Shown in pieces: positions 9,081 to 17,807 of a stretch of 40,369 bases of DNA. Each line of letters begins with the position of its first letter. Position 1 is the first letter of the stretch. The notes below the pieces were generated by a model. It saw nothing but the letters and a program-made list of their open reading frames with translations. It searched no databases and had not been told where the DNA came from. Source of the DNA: Photobacterium lucens (GTDB taxonomy: Bacteria > Pseudomonadota > Gammaproteobacteria > Enterobacterales > Vibrionaceae); contig NZ_SSMG01000486.1 in the NCBI RefSeq assembly GCF_009873615.1, positions 1 through 40,369 of the forward strand, read 5' to 3'. The translations under genes and the position numbers were made by a program.

Positions 9081-10025
9081 ATGCTTTATTTTATTAATAA
9101 ACATTCTGCACCATTACTGATGGTAGCTGGCATTATTGGTTTTATTTTCCCTAATGTGAGTAAACCCCTTTTCCCTGCGCTACCCTTTATCTTGTTTTTT
9201 CTCATGCTGTTTACACTACTCGGGATCAAACAAGAACAGCTTATCAAACAGTTAATGCGAGGCTCTGTGTGAAGCTATGCTTGTCTTCATAGCATTGGTT
9301 TACCCCTGATTGCCATGAGTCTCTTATGGCTACTCAATGCTCCCTCTTCGCTATTCATTGCAGTTACCGCCGTGACCGCAACAGGAACACTGTTTGCAAC
9401 ACCTGCGATTGCTAAAACCCTTGGCTATGATGTTTTACATGCGATGGCACTCACCATTGCTTCGACATTAATAATGCCATTAGTGTTATTTATCAATTTA
9501 ACGCTGCTACAAAACGATACAGTCAAGCTTGATCTGGTTGAATATATACAGCGTTTAGTGATTTTCATTATTGGCCCAATGGCTATCTCTTCATTTTGCT
9601 ATAACACCATTAAACGTGAGAAATTAGCTTATATTCACGGTCAACTATCGAAATTCACGGTATTGCTGATCTTTGCTTTTCCGCTAGGCTTGGTAGCACC
9701 ATTAAGAGAGATGTTTGATCGATCATTTTATAACGGACTGTATTATCTCATCCTAGGCGTGTTGCTTTGCGTCGTATTTTTTACCGTCACTTTCCTCTGC
9801 TATTACCGCTATAACAAAGCTAACGCTACCTTGTTTGCCATTACTGCAACTAATCGAAATGTGCTTTTAACTTACACCATAGCTAGCGGCTATTTAGGAA
9901 CTGAATATCTTGCGTTAATGGCTGCAATTCAAATACCCACCTATGCACTACCTGTGATAGTAAAAGCCAGAGCGAAACTTAAAGTACAACTGTCATCAAA
10001 CGTAGAGCACAAAAAAGCCGAATAA
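9081..10025 (+). pseudogene. BASS/SBF-like transporter gene interrupted by one TGA
   Basis: The frame from ATG 9081 to TAA 10025 is 315 codons, open except for a single TGA at codon 64 (9270-9272). The two halves (63 and about 250 residues) are both strongly hydrophobic and in the same frame. Together they give roughly ten membrane segments, the size of a bile-acid:sodium symporter (BASS/SBF) family transporter. Supporting stretches are TATGTLFATPAIAKTLGYD in the middle and ATNRNVLLTYTIASGYLG near the end. AAAGGA precedes the ATG. A shared terminator follows. The simplest reading is a recent nonsense mutation, for example TGG or CGA to TGA. Readthrough or a sequencing error are alternatives. 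Family assignment is tentative. Confidence 0.6.
9274..9293 (+). other. Stem-loop directly 3' of the in-frame TGA
   Basis: GCTATG and CATAGC form a perfect 6-bp stem with an 8-base loop, beginning two bases after the TGA codon. It lies where a readthrough-stimulating or SECIS-like element would be expected, but it is short and may be chance. Confidence 0.35.
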
Positions 10026-10057
10026 CCTATTCATCATGAATGCGCTATTCGGCTTTT
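10013..10057. terminator. Bidirectional terminator
   Basis: A 12-bp stem (AAAAGCCGAATA / TATTCGGCTTTT, arms 10013-10024 and 10046-10057) lies between the convergent transporter and 5'-nucleotidase genes. The loop holds a second small inverted repeat (ATTCAT / ATGAAT). Confidence 0.8.
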
Positions 10058-10086
10058 GCTATTTGTAGCAACAAATGTTGATCGAG

Positions 10087-11847
10087 TTACGCTACGTCTT
10101 CATTGCCTGTACACGGAAAATAAATCGTATTGTTATTAACAGGAGCATCAAATGATTTCTTTTGCTTAGCAAAATCTTCAAACGCATCAGCCATGGTCAC
10201 GTTAATAGGTTTAGGCTCTTTCACGTAATCTAATAACGGTGCATAGCCCTCTTTACCTGTTGCGGTATAACCAGAAGAAACAGAGGTATAGACTTTCTCA
10301 TCTTCCACTGGAATCCAGACACCATCTTTTAAATGCTCTAAAGTTTCAATACGTGTCCCTTTTACCGAGCAGCAACGATAAGTAAAACGCAGATCTGCAA
10401 CATAAGGGAAACTACCATCACCTGTACCATCAACACCATTGCTGATTGCGTTATCGATAGCACCTTCTAATGCTTGACGAACACGCTTGCCTTTCACGCT
10501 ATAAATCATAATGCCGATAGCAAAAGGCAGTAATTTACCAGCAATATCCGCAGGAGTGATCACACCAGGGTTTAGCGAGCATCTTACGCCACCAGCATTA
10601 TGAATACCGAAATCAACATCATAGCCAAGCTGGTGTGCTTTCCAGACAAAGCTTTCCACTACCCAAGGGGCTATTTGGCTAGGCCCTCTGCCATCAGGAA
10701 TACGAATATGACGTAATGGCTCATTAATCACTGCGACTTCTTCAGTTTGTAGTGCACGAACGGCTGGGCGGTAATGCTCATTGAGGATGTTCTCAATGAT
10801 AGGATCTTTGACCACAAAGCGAATGTTATCTTGCTTGCTTAAGAAATCACGAACAATGTCATGTTCTTCACTTTCAAGATGTTCCGTACGCCCTGCATCA
10901 ACGGTAAATTGACGACCAAGTAAAAGCTGGTTAGCACCAAATGCTTGTTCAACTTTACCGTCTTGTGCAAATTCAAGTGTAACGTGGCCCACCGCTAACG
11001 CATTACAACCCGCTTGCACAACACAAGTGTTATTCACCATGTGAGCGTATTGATCGGTTTTACCGTAGCCAATATTTGTAAAGTCACCTTGCATAGTATG
11101 AGTATGACCACCAATGATCGCACCAATACCATCCACTTCTTGTGCTAATTCAAGATCATGCTCATAGCCAAGGTGACTCAGCACAACAATTTTATTAATA
11201 CCTTGCTGGTTTAAATACTGAACCGTATTTCGTGCAACTGTCGTTACATTCATAAAGTGAGTATCAGGATCAGGGTTCGCAATCCCTGCCATATTTTCAA
11301 TCGCTAAACCAAAAATAGCGATCGGCTCACCGTGAACATCTTTAATAATGTATTTTGCGGTTTGTGTTTGATTATCGTAGGCAAATACATTCGCTTTATC
11401 ACGAAGAGGATTAGGTTTGGTTTGATCTTCTTGGGATAAATCCCAGTTACCAGCAAGCAAAGGGAAATGCGTCTGATCAAGGAAATCAGCAACGCTATTA
11501 TTACCCATATCTAACTCATGATTACCCAATGCCATTGCTTCAACGCCAATCGCATTCAGTAAAACAGCATTAGCTACGCCTTTATATAACGAGAAATACA
11601 GCGTACCTTGGAAACAGTCACCAGCATGTAAGAACATGAATTCACGCTGATTTAAGAAAGCCTCTGATTTGAGTTCATTTACCGCAGACGAAATACGAGA
11701 AAAACCACCACAACTTGCATAAACAGCAGTATCTGTATTCAGAACATGTTGAGGCAGGTTGAGTGATATAGAAGATGGTTCAAAATTCGAATGCGTATCA
11801 TTGATATGAGCAAATGTGATCTTTGCTTTTTTATTATTCTTCGTCAT
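10087..11847 (-). CDS. 5'-nucleotidase/UshA-family metallophosphohydrolase, apparently cytosolic
   Basis: This 586-residue protein has the two-domain 5'-nucleotidase architecture. The N-terminal calcineurin-like metallophosphatase domain carries HINDTHSN (14-21, metal ligands D17 and H19), AGDCFQG (D77), GNHELD (108-113), a later SHLGYEHD and GGHTHT. The C-terminal substrate-binding domain has the INEPLRHIRIPDG region, NAGGVR and FPYVADLRFTY. Relatives hydrolyse nucleotide monophosphates, NAD or UDP-sugars, often in the periplasm. The N-terminus here (MTKNNKKAKITFAHIND) has no signal peptide, so a cytosolic role is more likely. GGAGAG precedes the ATG. The exact substrate cannot be told. Confidence 0.88.
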   Translation of the reverse strand: MTKNNKKAKITFAHINDTHSNFEPSSISLNLPQHVLNTDTAVYASCGGFSRISSAVNELKSEAFLNQREFMFLHAGDCFQGTLYFSLYKGVANAVLLNAIGVEAMALGNHELDMGNNSVADFLDQTHFPLLAGNWDLSQEDQTKPNPLRDKANVFAYDNQTQTAKYIIKDVHGEPIAIFGLAIENMAGIANPDPDTHFMNVTTVARNTVQYLNQQGINKIVVLSHLGYEHDLELAQEVDGIGAIIGGHTHTMQGDFTNIGYGKTDQYAHMVNNTCVVQAGCNALAVGHVTLEFAQDGKVEQAFGANQLLLGRQFTVDAGRTEHLESEEHDIVRDFLSKQDNIRFVVKDPIIENILNEHYRPAVRALQTEEVAVINEPLRHIRIPDGRGPSQIAPWVVESFVWKAHQLGYDVDFGIHNAGGVRCSLNPGVITPADIAGKLLPFAIGIMIYSVKGKRVRQALEGAIDNAISNGVDGTGDGSFPYVADLRFTYRCCSVKGTRIETLEHLKDGVWIPVEDEKVYTSVSSGYTATGKEGYAPLLDYVKEPKPINVTMADAFEDFAKQKKSFDAPVNNNTIYFPCTGNEDVA

Positions 11848-11995
11848 AAAAAATTATGTCTCTCCCTGAAAGACTCACACTAATGAGAGATTATTCGTAA
11901 GCTGTCACCTATTAAGCCCAAACCATACATGGAAAGACAAAATACTTGTGATAAATGTCAATATATCATAAATGAGAATATTAGACGTATTAATA

Positions 11996-12025
11996 GTAAG
12001 ACGGTAATAAATAATACCGCCTTAC
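11996..12025. terminator. Hairpin downstream of the VOC gene
   Basis: GTAAG-A-CGGTA pairs with TACCG-C-CTTAC (one mismatch, 8-base loop). It lies 28 bases past the VOC gene stop. There is no U run, so it may be only a weak terminator or an mRNA-stabilising hairpin. Confidence 0.35.
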
Positions 12026-12052
12026 ATCACATTCGAACTCTATACTAAAAAG

Positions 12053-12448
12053 TTATTTGTAACGTCCGTGACGTTGTAGGAACTCAATTTTGTAGCCATC
12101 AGGATCTTGAACAAAGAAGAATTTCGCCAGTAACTGACCATCACGGAAGAACTCTTTGATCTCAAGTGGTGCATAACCACACTCAGCAAGCTTGGCATGT
12201 TCAGCTTCTAAATTCTCAACAGCAACAGCAATATGACCATAACCCGTACCATGTGTATAAGGCTCTTCAGTACCTTCATTCCAAGTTAGCTCAAGCTCCA
12301 TATCATTTTCTTCATTACGAAGATAAACCAAGCTAAAGCCGTCAAAATCCAAACGCTCTGCAATGTCCAAATCCAATGCTTCTTTATAAAATTTTAATGA
12401 CGCATCTAAATCAACAACACGGATCATTGAGTGGATTATTTTAGCCAT
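12053..12448 (-). CDS. VOC-family lactoylglutathione lyase-like enzyme
   Basis: This 131-residue cytoplasmic protein has two betaalphabetabetabeta modules of the vicinal-oxygen-chelate fold and closely resembles glyoxalase I, which turns the methylglyoxal-glutathione adduct into lactoylglutathione. The four metal ligands appear present: H6 (KIIHSMIRV), E53 (MELELTWN), H72 (GYGHIAVAV) and E122 (DGYKIEFLQ). The length matches E. coli GloA (135). AGGA precedes the ATG. It diverges from ybjD. Vibrios often carry more than one such gene, so I do not assign gloA with certainty. Confidence 0.85.
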   Translation of the reverse strand: MAKIIHSMIRVVDLDASLKFYKEALDLDIAERLDFDGFSLVYLRNEENDMELELTWNEGTEEPYTHGTGYGHIAVAVENLEAEHAKLAECGYAPLEIKEFFRDGQLLAKFFFVQDPDGYKIEFLQRHGRYK

Positions 12449-12591
12449 CTAACTATTCCTTCATTCATTATTTATTTGAAATTGTTTAACTATTTGTAGT
12501 CAATCATGCTATCAATATGTGATCAGAGCTAGCCAATTAGCCTCTGATTTACTATATCGTATATGGGAAGCAACGAGGTTTATATAGTTTT

Positions 12592-14232
12592 ATGCATTTA
12601 GAAAGCATTGAGATTTCAGGTTTCCGTGGCATTAAGCGTTTATCCCTATCATTCAATGAGCTAACCGTACTTATTGGTGAAAATGCATGGGGTAAATCCT
12701 CATTGCTGGATGCCCTATGTTTGGCGTTATCGCCAGATGCGAAATTCTATGATTTCCATTTTTCAGATTTCCATATCGACCATGCCTTAGGGAATGAGCG
12801 TTCAACTGAAATTCAAATTGTTTTACATTGGCAAGAAGATTACGAAGGTGAACATCTTGCGCGTCGTTATCGAGGCTTTCAACCATTTCTAATCGATAAA
12901 GACGGTATTAAGCATTTCTATTACCAAATCCATAGCCATATCGAAAACGACAAGATCATTACTAAACGTCAATTTTTACAGCTTGATGGACATGGTATTA
13001 CACACCAAGATACTGATAAGTTTATTCGTCAGCTTATGGTGCTACACCCTATTGTGCGTATTCGAGATGCAAGGCGTTTACATGATGGCGGGCATGAACT
13101 TCAACATGATCAGCCACTAGCACAAACCCAGAAAGAAGCCCGTGTACAACGTCGATTAGATAACACGTGTCGTCGTTTAATGACACAGCCCGGTCATGTG
13201 AGTACAGCAGAGATCAAAAGTAGCATTACAACGCTACGATCGTTAGTTGATCACTACTTTGCTTTTGCGCCCCACCAGCGTAGTAAAGATCATTCGATAC
13301 ACTATCAATCCATTCAAAATGCAAATCCGTTTGATCAGCTAATTCAGCCAGCAATGACTAAACAGGCTCGGCTGATGTTAATGAGCTTATTGAATGAATA
13401 TATTCGTGCAAGAGGGCCTGTAGAGCTTAAACGTATTTCTCGCCCCATTATGATCCTTGAAGATCCTGAAGGTCGATTACATCCGATCATGTTGCACCAA
13501 GCATGGGCGTTTATTCAAAGTATGCCGATGCAGAAGATCTTAACGACCAATAGCCCTGAGTTACTGTCCTCTGCGCCTTTAACTGCGATCAAAAAGCTGA
13601 TCCGTCAGCCACACAAGACTGCGGTTTATGGTGTTGATCGTGGTGAATTAAATAAAGACGACACCCGTAAAGTCACTTTCCATGTGCGAATGCATCGACC
13701 AAGTGCTTTTTTTGCTCGAGTGTGGTTATTAGTTGAAGGTGAAACCGAGGTTTGGCTCTTTAACGAAATGGCAAGACTAAACGGTTATAACCTTGCCGCA
13801 GAAGGTATTCAAATCATCGAGTTTGCGCAAAGTGGCTTAAAACCGTTAATCAAGTTAGCAAAGTTATTAGGTATTGAATGGCACCTTGTTGCTGATGGCG
13901 ATCCTGCGGGTAAGAAATACGCTGATAAAGTTCGTAATATGCTAGGCGATGATCCTGAACGTGTGCGATTAACCGTGTTACCCGCAAGAGACATCGAACA
14001 TTTCTTATATCGTAATGGTTATGAAGCGCTATTTCGTCAATTAGCGAATGTATCAGCTAATAATCCATTACCCATGAAGAAAATTATCTACAAAGCACTG
14101 CGTAAGAATGCAAAACCAGATATGGCTTTAGCAATTGTGAAATATACCCAAGAAGAGCGAGATGATCGTATTCCGCTTTTGATCCGTTGGGTGCTAAAAC
14201 GCATCGTCGCTATGGCGCGAGGGTTTGGGTAA
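12592..14232 (+). CDS. ybjD: YbjD, OLD-family ATPase with TOPRIM nuclease domain (DUF2813)
   Basis: This 546-residue protein matches E. coli YbjD (552) throughout. It has an SMC/RecF-like ATPase domain starting IEISGFRGIKRL, a Walker A motif GENAWGKSS (29-37), a Walker B/D-loop region IMILEDPEGRLHP (E290, D291), and a C-terminal TOPRIM domain with LLVEGETE (E382, E384) and the DGD motif D435-G-D437, followed by AGKKY. OLD-family proteins are ATP-powered nucleases; some act in phage defence, but YbjD itself has no established role that I know of. It stands alone with its own terminator and is not next to a UvrD-like helicase of the Gabija type. Confidence 0.93.
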   Translation: MHLESIEISGFRGIKRLSLSFNELTVLIGENAWGKSSLLDALCLALSPDAKFYDFHFSDFHIDHALGNERSTEIQIVLHWQEDYEGEHLARRYRGFQPFLIDKDGIKHFYYQIHSHIENDKIITKRQFLQLDGHGITHQDTDKFIRQLMVLHPIVRIRDARRLHDGGHELQHDQPLAQTQKEARVQRRLDNTCRRLMTQPGHVSTAEIKSSITTLRSLVDHYFAFAPHQRSKDHSIHYQSIQNANPFDQLIQPAMTKQARLMLMSLLNEYIRARGPVELKRISRPIMILEDPEGRLHPIMLHQAWAFIQSMPMQKILTTNSPELLSSAPLTAIKKLIRQPHKTAVYGVDRGELNKDDTRKVTFHVRMHRPSAFFARVWLLVEGETEVWLFNEMARLNGYNLAAEGIQIIEFAQSGLKPLIKLAKLLGIEWHLVADGDPAGKKYADKVRNMLGDDPERVRLTVLPARDIEHFLYRNGYEALFRQLANVSANNPLPMKKIIYKALRKNAKPDMALAIVKYTQEERDDRIPLLIRWVLKRIVAMARGFG

Positions 14233-14243
14233 CGGTTAAAACA

Positions 14244-14293
14244 AGCTGAGATTAGATATAAGCAAGCCTACAGTGATGTAGGCTTTTGTTTTT
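14244..14293 (+). terminator. ybjD terminator, copy A of a repeated terminator element
   Basis: A 9-bp stem (AAGCCTACA / TGTAGGCTT, 14264-14285) with loop GTGA is followed by TTGTTTTTT. A 14-base leader, AGCTGAGATTAGAT (14244-14257), precedes it. A related element at 16062-16104 has the same leader with one mismatch and the same stem core. Confidence 0.8.
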
Positions 14294-14382
14294 TAGACTA
14301 GCTTATTTGTTCTACTCTGTTTTACTGCAAAAAAGGGCACTTATCGCTTTTAATTTGATTAATGCACAATAATTACCAACAT

Positions 14383-14826
14383 TTACTTGATATAATATTT
14401 CTTCCACGGAGTTTCACCCGTATCTGTAGGCAATCGGTTTGTTTGAACCACCCTACCATCAAGAATAAGCATTAAACGCCAAGCGGGATATGGAATTGCT
14501 GTTTCACCGTCAATCCAACGATTAATAGTTCTCATTGGGTTTGATTTCCCTTTAATACCAAGCATTTTTGTAACCACACTCTTATTATGGGCGTTAGCCA
14601 AATGATCAAACACCACCTTAACTTCATCGGGTGTTGGTTCACGGTATTCAGGATCATCAATTGAACGATAAGAGTCAGGCTGACTAAAACTTTCAGCGAT
14701 AAAATGTACGTACGAACAATGACGACGGCTCAACTCCTGCTCATATTCATGACGTTCATTAATCTCAGCCTGCTTTTCAGCAGATAGGTTAAATAGTTTT
14801 GGATTCATTCGCATAAAAACCTTCAT
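14383..14826 (-). CDS. Putative HTH DNA-binding protein, accessory
   Basis: I do not recognise a named family for this 147-residue protein. The first half is charged and helical. The second half (about 65-125) reads PTPDEVKVVFDHLANAHNK-SVVTKMLGIKG, then RTINRWIDGETAIPYPAWRLMLILDG. This pattern of a short helix, a turn, and an RW-containing helix followed by IPYPAWRLML is typical of the helix-turn-helix proteins of plasmid and phage-like regulators. It is alone, convergent with ybjD, and sits in an A+T-rich stretch between two related terminators. An inverted repeat about 90 bases upstream (14913-14926) could be its operator. Assignment is from pattern only. Confidence 0.6.
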   Translation of the reverse strand: MKVFMRMNPKLFNLSAEKQAEINERHEYEQELSRRHCSYVHFIAESFSQPDSYRSIDDPEYREPTPDEVKVVFDHLANAHNKSVVTKMLGIKGKSNPMRTINRWIDGETAIPYPAWRLMLILDGRVVQTNRLPTDTGETPWKKYYIK

Positions 14827-15504
14827 ATCAAAACGGGGATTTTATTCCCTTTATTGCATAACCTAAGTTATTTAGTTCGACTTATATAGATCCCATATAC
14901 AGTAGCCTTCTTTATGCCAAGGCATATAGATAACTGATTGTTGTTCAATGCCTCAGGGGTCAAGATGATTATCATCAATAGTTCCGTTTATAAACCATTC
15001 AATATTAGATTTAGATATTCGAGATAAACTGAAACCAAAGTTGGTCTCTGCGGACAAAATACGATCAAAATTTTCATCTATACCGCTACGGATGCATTAC
15101 AGAATTAAAAACACCCCATATTTCCCCAATTATTCTCATGCTTACCTAACAGATATTAATAAACATTCTTACTTTCACGCAAAAGAATGCCTACAAATTT
15201 TGGCAATCATATTCCATTCCGTGAATAAATATCATGAACTTGATTGCACTATTTTGTTTCAAAGTATTTATTAAAAATGCAAAGACTAAGAGTGATTTAA
15301 TAAATTTGATCAATTATAAGCCAATGATTTAATGACTATTTAATTTCACACCTCATACTAGAAGCACTTATTCCCTTCAAAAAAGTAGTTAACTTATTTG
15401 ATTTATATTTGAGGCGTTTTTGAGTCTAAATTTAGGCTTTTTTAGCTTATTTTCATGATGATGGGTTCTCCAAATGTTGTTTAGAACCATATAAAGGAAA
15501 AAAC
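14827..15504. other. A+T-rich intergenic stretch
   Basis: This 678-base gap lies between two divergent accessory genes. I see no gene supported by a ribosome site or protein signature; a 77-codon open frame at 15041-15274 starts with TTG and looks random. It holds the inverted repeat TATGCC-AA-GGCATA (14913-14926). A hairpin-forming pair, GGTTCT / AGAACC (15464-15469 and 15483-15488), lies in the leader of the secreted-protein gene. Confidence 0.6.
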
Positions 15505-15996
15505 ATGTTAAAGCTAAAATCTATTCTTCTTCCTCTATCTTTACTTTCTGTAGCTGCTTTCGCTCAAACAGATATGTATAATCAAGATCAATCATCAACG
15601 TTGAATAAATCCTATATTTTTCAAAACTCTATGGTTCCTGTTGGCTCTGATGTAACGAGTACAACACTCACGCTGTTATCAGATAATGGATGTAATATTA
15701 CAGGTGGTGGCACAAATCAATTGAATGTTAATGGTACAGTTTTAGGCCATAATATTGGACGTGTTCACATGGATGAGTTTTCAACTTGTAGCCTATCTTT
15801 CCAAATTAATACTGCTGATAACATGATTCCTTTAACAGTCAAAGTAGAAAACGGGGCTTTGCAATATCCAACAATGACGCAAGATGACAAAGAGTTATTA
15901 ACCAAAGAAAATATTTCAATTACATACTCGCACGATTACATGACTTTCCGAAGAGGAGATAGAGGTGAGTGTGTGGTCTGGAAACTAAAAGGCTAA
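15505..15996 (+). CDS. Secreted protein of unknown function
   Basis: This 163-residue protein has a clear Sec signal peptide (1-20, ending AAFA before QTD), so the mature form of about 143 residues is periplasmic or secreted. It is rich in Ser, Thr and Asn and looks like a beta-sandwich. Three cysteines remain (NGCNITGG, STCSLSF, GECVVWK), enough for one disulfide. AAAGGA lies six bases before the ATG. I recognise no family. A lineage-specific envelope or secreted protein is the most that can be said. It lies in the low-G+C accessory stretch bracketed by the two repeated terminator elements. Confidence 0.75.
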   Translation: MLKLKSILLPLSLLSVAAFAQTDMYNQDQSSTLNKSYIFQNSMVPVGSDVTSTTLTLLSDNGCNITGGGTNQLNVNGTVLGHNIGRVHMDEFSTCSLSFQINTADNMIPLTVKVENGALQYPTMTQDDKELLTKENISITYSHDYMTFRRGDRGECVVWKLKG

Positions 15997-16061
15997 GCTG
16001 AAAAAAGCGTCATCTTAGCGGATAACCATTTCTGCTCTTTAGTCGTATTGGTAGGGATAAC

Positions 16062-16104
16062 AGCTAAGATTAGATCGAAAAGGCCTACAGAGATGTAGGC
16101 CTTT
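16062..16104. terminator. Bidirectional terminator, copy B of the repeated element
   Basis: An 11-bp stem (AAAGGCCTACA / TGTAGGCCTTT, 16079-16104) with loop GAGA is preceded by AGCTAAGATTAGAT (16062-16075). It lies between the secreted-protein gene and the last gene of the photolyase operon, and can serve both. Confidence 0.8.
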
Positions 16105-16149
16105 ATCTATTAGAAAATAGATGAGCTAAAGAGTGCTAAACACAATTAC

Positions 16150-16662
16150 TTATTTTTTCTTAAAAAACAGCGTCACTTTACCCACTTCAAAACCAAACTT
16201 GGTCATGGTGGCGATGTTGAATACGTGCTTTTCGTCTTGGCGATACATCCAGTCGTTAAACTTGATGTTGTAGATTGAATCATCGACTGGAATCGCTAAG
16301 GTATATTGCCATTGCAGCGCATTCCCTATCTCAACGCCTTGAGCTTCACCAATCACATCATTAGCTTTGCCTCTATAAGTACCGTCCGAGAGTTTGTTGA
16401 TCACCCAAATACGTTGTTGAGTTTCGCCATCATCAAACACGAAATCTTCGGTAAGGGTTAAGGTGTTATTTTCAATTGTGCCAACAATATCCACTGTAAA
16501 GCGTCGTGTTTGTTTGCCTTTGTAATCTTGCAGCATTCCCCATGCAGTAATGTTGCCTTCAAAGTAACCGAACAGATCAAACTTAGGCTCGGTTTGTTGA
16601 TAATCCGATGTTGAAACTGTGCAACCCGTTAGTAATAGTATTAAGGCAAATAACCATTTCAT
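16150..16662 (-). CDS. DUF3833 lipoprotein
   Basis: This 170-residue protein has a lipoprotein signal peptide with lipobox LLTGC (C14), so it should be anchored in the inner or outer membrane. The rest fits DUF3833, a family of small beta-rich lipoproteins commonly found next to Cfa-like and DUF1365 genes. The core runs FDLFGYFEGNITAWGMLQDYKGKQTRRF and continues to the C-terminus, with conserved aromatic residues. A role in handling or sensing the modified lipid is plausible but is inference. It is the last gene of the twelve-gene operon, 27 bases after the chalcone-isomerase-like gene. Confidence 0.85.
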   Translation of the reverse strand: MKWLFALILLLTGCTVSTSDYQQTEPKFDLFGYFEGNITAWGMLQDYKGKQTRRFTVDIVGTIENNTLTLTEDFVFDDGETQQRIWVINKLSDGTYRGKANDVIGEAQGVEIGNALQWQYTLAIPVDDSIYNIKFNDWMYRQDEKHVFNIATMTKFGFEVGKVTLFFKKK

Positions 16663-16689
16663 TGCACACCTCCAGATGTTGAGTAGACA

Positions 16690-17256
16690 TTATTGATTAA
16701 TCAGTTGCTTGCGAAGTTTGGGATAGTCAGTTTTAGGTGATAGCCAAATAGCGATAAAACTGCGAGTTAATGATTTCGACAATGGCTTATCTAAAGGTTG
16801 AGTCCCTTGATAAAACTGTCCGATGCCATTACGTTGCACAAAGATAAGGCGATCACCCTTTTTTACATTTGGCCAAATAGCCGATAAGGTTGATAACCAA
16901 GGTGTGATTTGTTGTTTGCTATAACCTAAGTGCTGCCACTGCTCGTTAGTCGCTTGTAGCAGATCATCTTTATCAATATCTCTTAGATAGCGAATAATTA
17001 GTGCTAAATCTGTGTCCAACCCACTGTACTTCCCTGTTGGTGTTTTTAGCTCTGAGTTGTAAATATCCCAAAGCCCCCATTTTAATGTTGCTTGCCCCAC
17101 GGTTTGCCATTGATACCAAGGATACTGGCTAGTAACACTCTTTATCGCTGGCTCTTTGAACGACGTTTCTTTCATCACAGAGGCTTGGTTTGAAGCTAAC
17201 GCATAAGTTGAAGCAGATATTACAGCGAGACTCAACAACAGCCATAATGCACGCAT
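16690..17256 (-). CDS. Chalcone-isomerase-family-like periplasmic protein
   Basis: This 188-residue protein has an N-terminal signal peptide (about 1-21, ending ALA) and a body resembling bacterial chalcone-isomerase-like proteins: VGQATLKWGLWDIYNSELKTP, a run with ALIIRYLRDIDKDDLLQAT, and GDRLIFVQRNGIGQFYQG. Eukaryotic relatives of this fold bind fatty acids, which fits the lipid-modifying neighbourhood. Plant-type chalcone isomerase activity is not expected. It overlaps the DUF2878 gene upstream by one base (TAATG). The fold is fairly confident; the ligand is unknown. Confidence 0.75.
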   Translation of the reverse strand: MRALWLLLSLAVISASTYALASNQASVMKETSFKEPAIKSVTSQYPWYQWQTVGQATLKWGLWDIYNSELKTPTGKYSGLDTDLALIIRYLRDIDKDDLLQATNEQWQHLGYSKQQITPWLSTLSAIWPNVKKGDRLIFVQRNGIGQFYQGTQPLDKPLSKSLTRSFIAIWLSPKTDYPKLRKQLINQ

Positions 17257-17807
17257 TAGTTTGTCCTCTTACTGAAGATTGATAATAACCAAAGCATGTA
17301 ACGTGTCAGCCCAAGCCAAATCAACATTAAGATCAAGCTGGTATCTAATACTGGTAATGTAAAGGATACGGCTTCTAACTTCATACCTGACCAATAACTC
17401 AACGCACCACCAATACTGCCAGCCACCAGCAACCATTTAGTTGATATGGATGTAATGGTGTCTCGTATGCTCCAGACAAAACTAGTAAAACCTAACCAAA
17501 GCATTATCAACCAAATGGGAATAAGTCCTATGGTTGTAAAGTCGATGAATAATGGCGTTCTATTGGGAACAGCAAATTCAAAGATATTCCACTGTTTAAG
17601 TAATGAATCAATAACGATACCAGGAAGCGCAGCCAGTAGTGAGAAACGCCACGCTTTGTCTTCCAAAAACCACGTCACAAGTAAGATGAAAAACAGAATG
17701 TAGACAAAGCGATATTGCCCCCACACGGCAAGTAACCAGTACAGGTTAAATACCATACCTGCGAGTATGACTTTTAGCTTGCTGGCAAGTGGGTTTACTC
17801 TCTCCAT
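17256..17807 (-). CDS. DUF2878 integral membrane protein
   Basis: This 183-residue protein has about five or six membrane segments (for example ILAGMVFNLYWLLAVWG, FVYILFFILLVTWF, TIGLIPIWLIMLWLGF). It fits DUF2878, a family of unknown function that travels with cyclopropane-synthase-like and DUF1365 genes in marine gammaproteobacteria. It overlaps the cfa-like gene upstream by 13 bases, so translation is probably coupled. A membrane partner in fatty-acid modification is an inference from context only. Confidence 0.8.
   Translation of the reverse strand: MERVNPLASKLKVILAGMVFNLYWLLAVWGQYRFVYILFFILLVTWFLEDKAWRFSLLAALPGIVIDSLLKQWNIFEFAVPNRTPLFIDFTTIGLIPIWLIMLWLGFTSFVWSIRDTITSISTKWLLVAGSIGGALSYWSGMKLEAVSFTLPVLDTSLILMLIWLGLTRYMLWLLSIFSKRTN

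Noticed and set aside
9270-9293. Selenocysteine insertion at the in-frame TGA of the transporter gene
   Set aside because: The hairpin is short, its loop does not clearly match a bacterial SECIS, and no selenoprotein of this family is known to me; nonsense mutation is simpler.
11893-11916. CTGTCAC-containing stretch upstream of the 5'-nucleotidase gene as a Pho box
   Set aside because: Only one half matches and it points away from the gene.
12592-14232. ybjD as part of a Gabija or retron-type phage-defence system
   Set aside because: No helicase, reverse transcriptase or toxin gene is adjacent, and the sequence matches housekeeping YbjD along its length.
15041-15274. 77-codon plus-strand open frame in the accessory gap
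   Set aside because: It starts with TTG, has no ribosome site, and its product has no recognisable family or signal.
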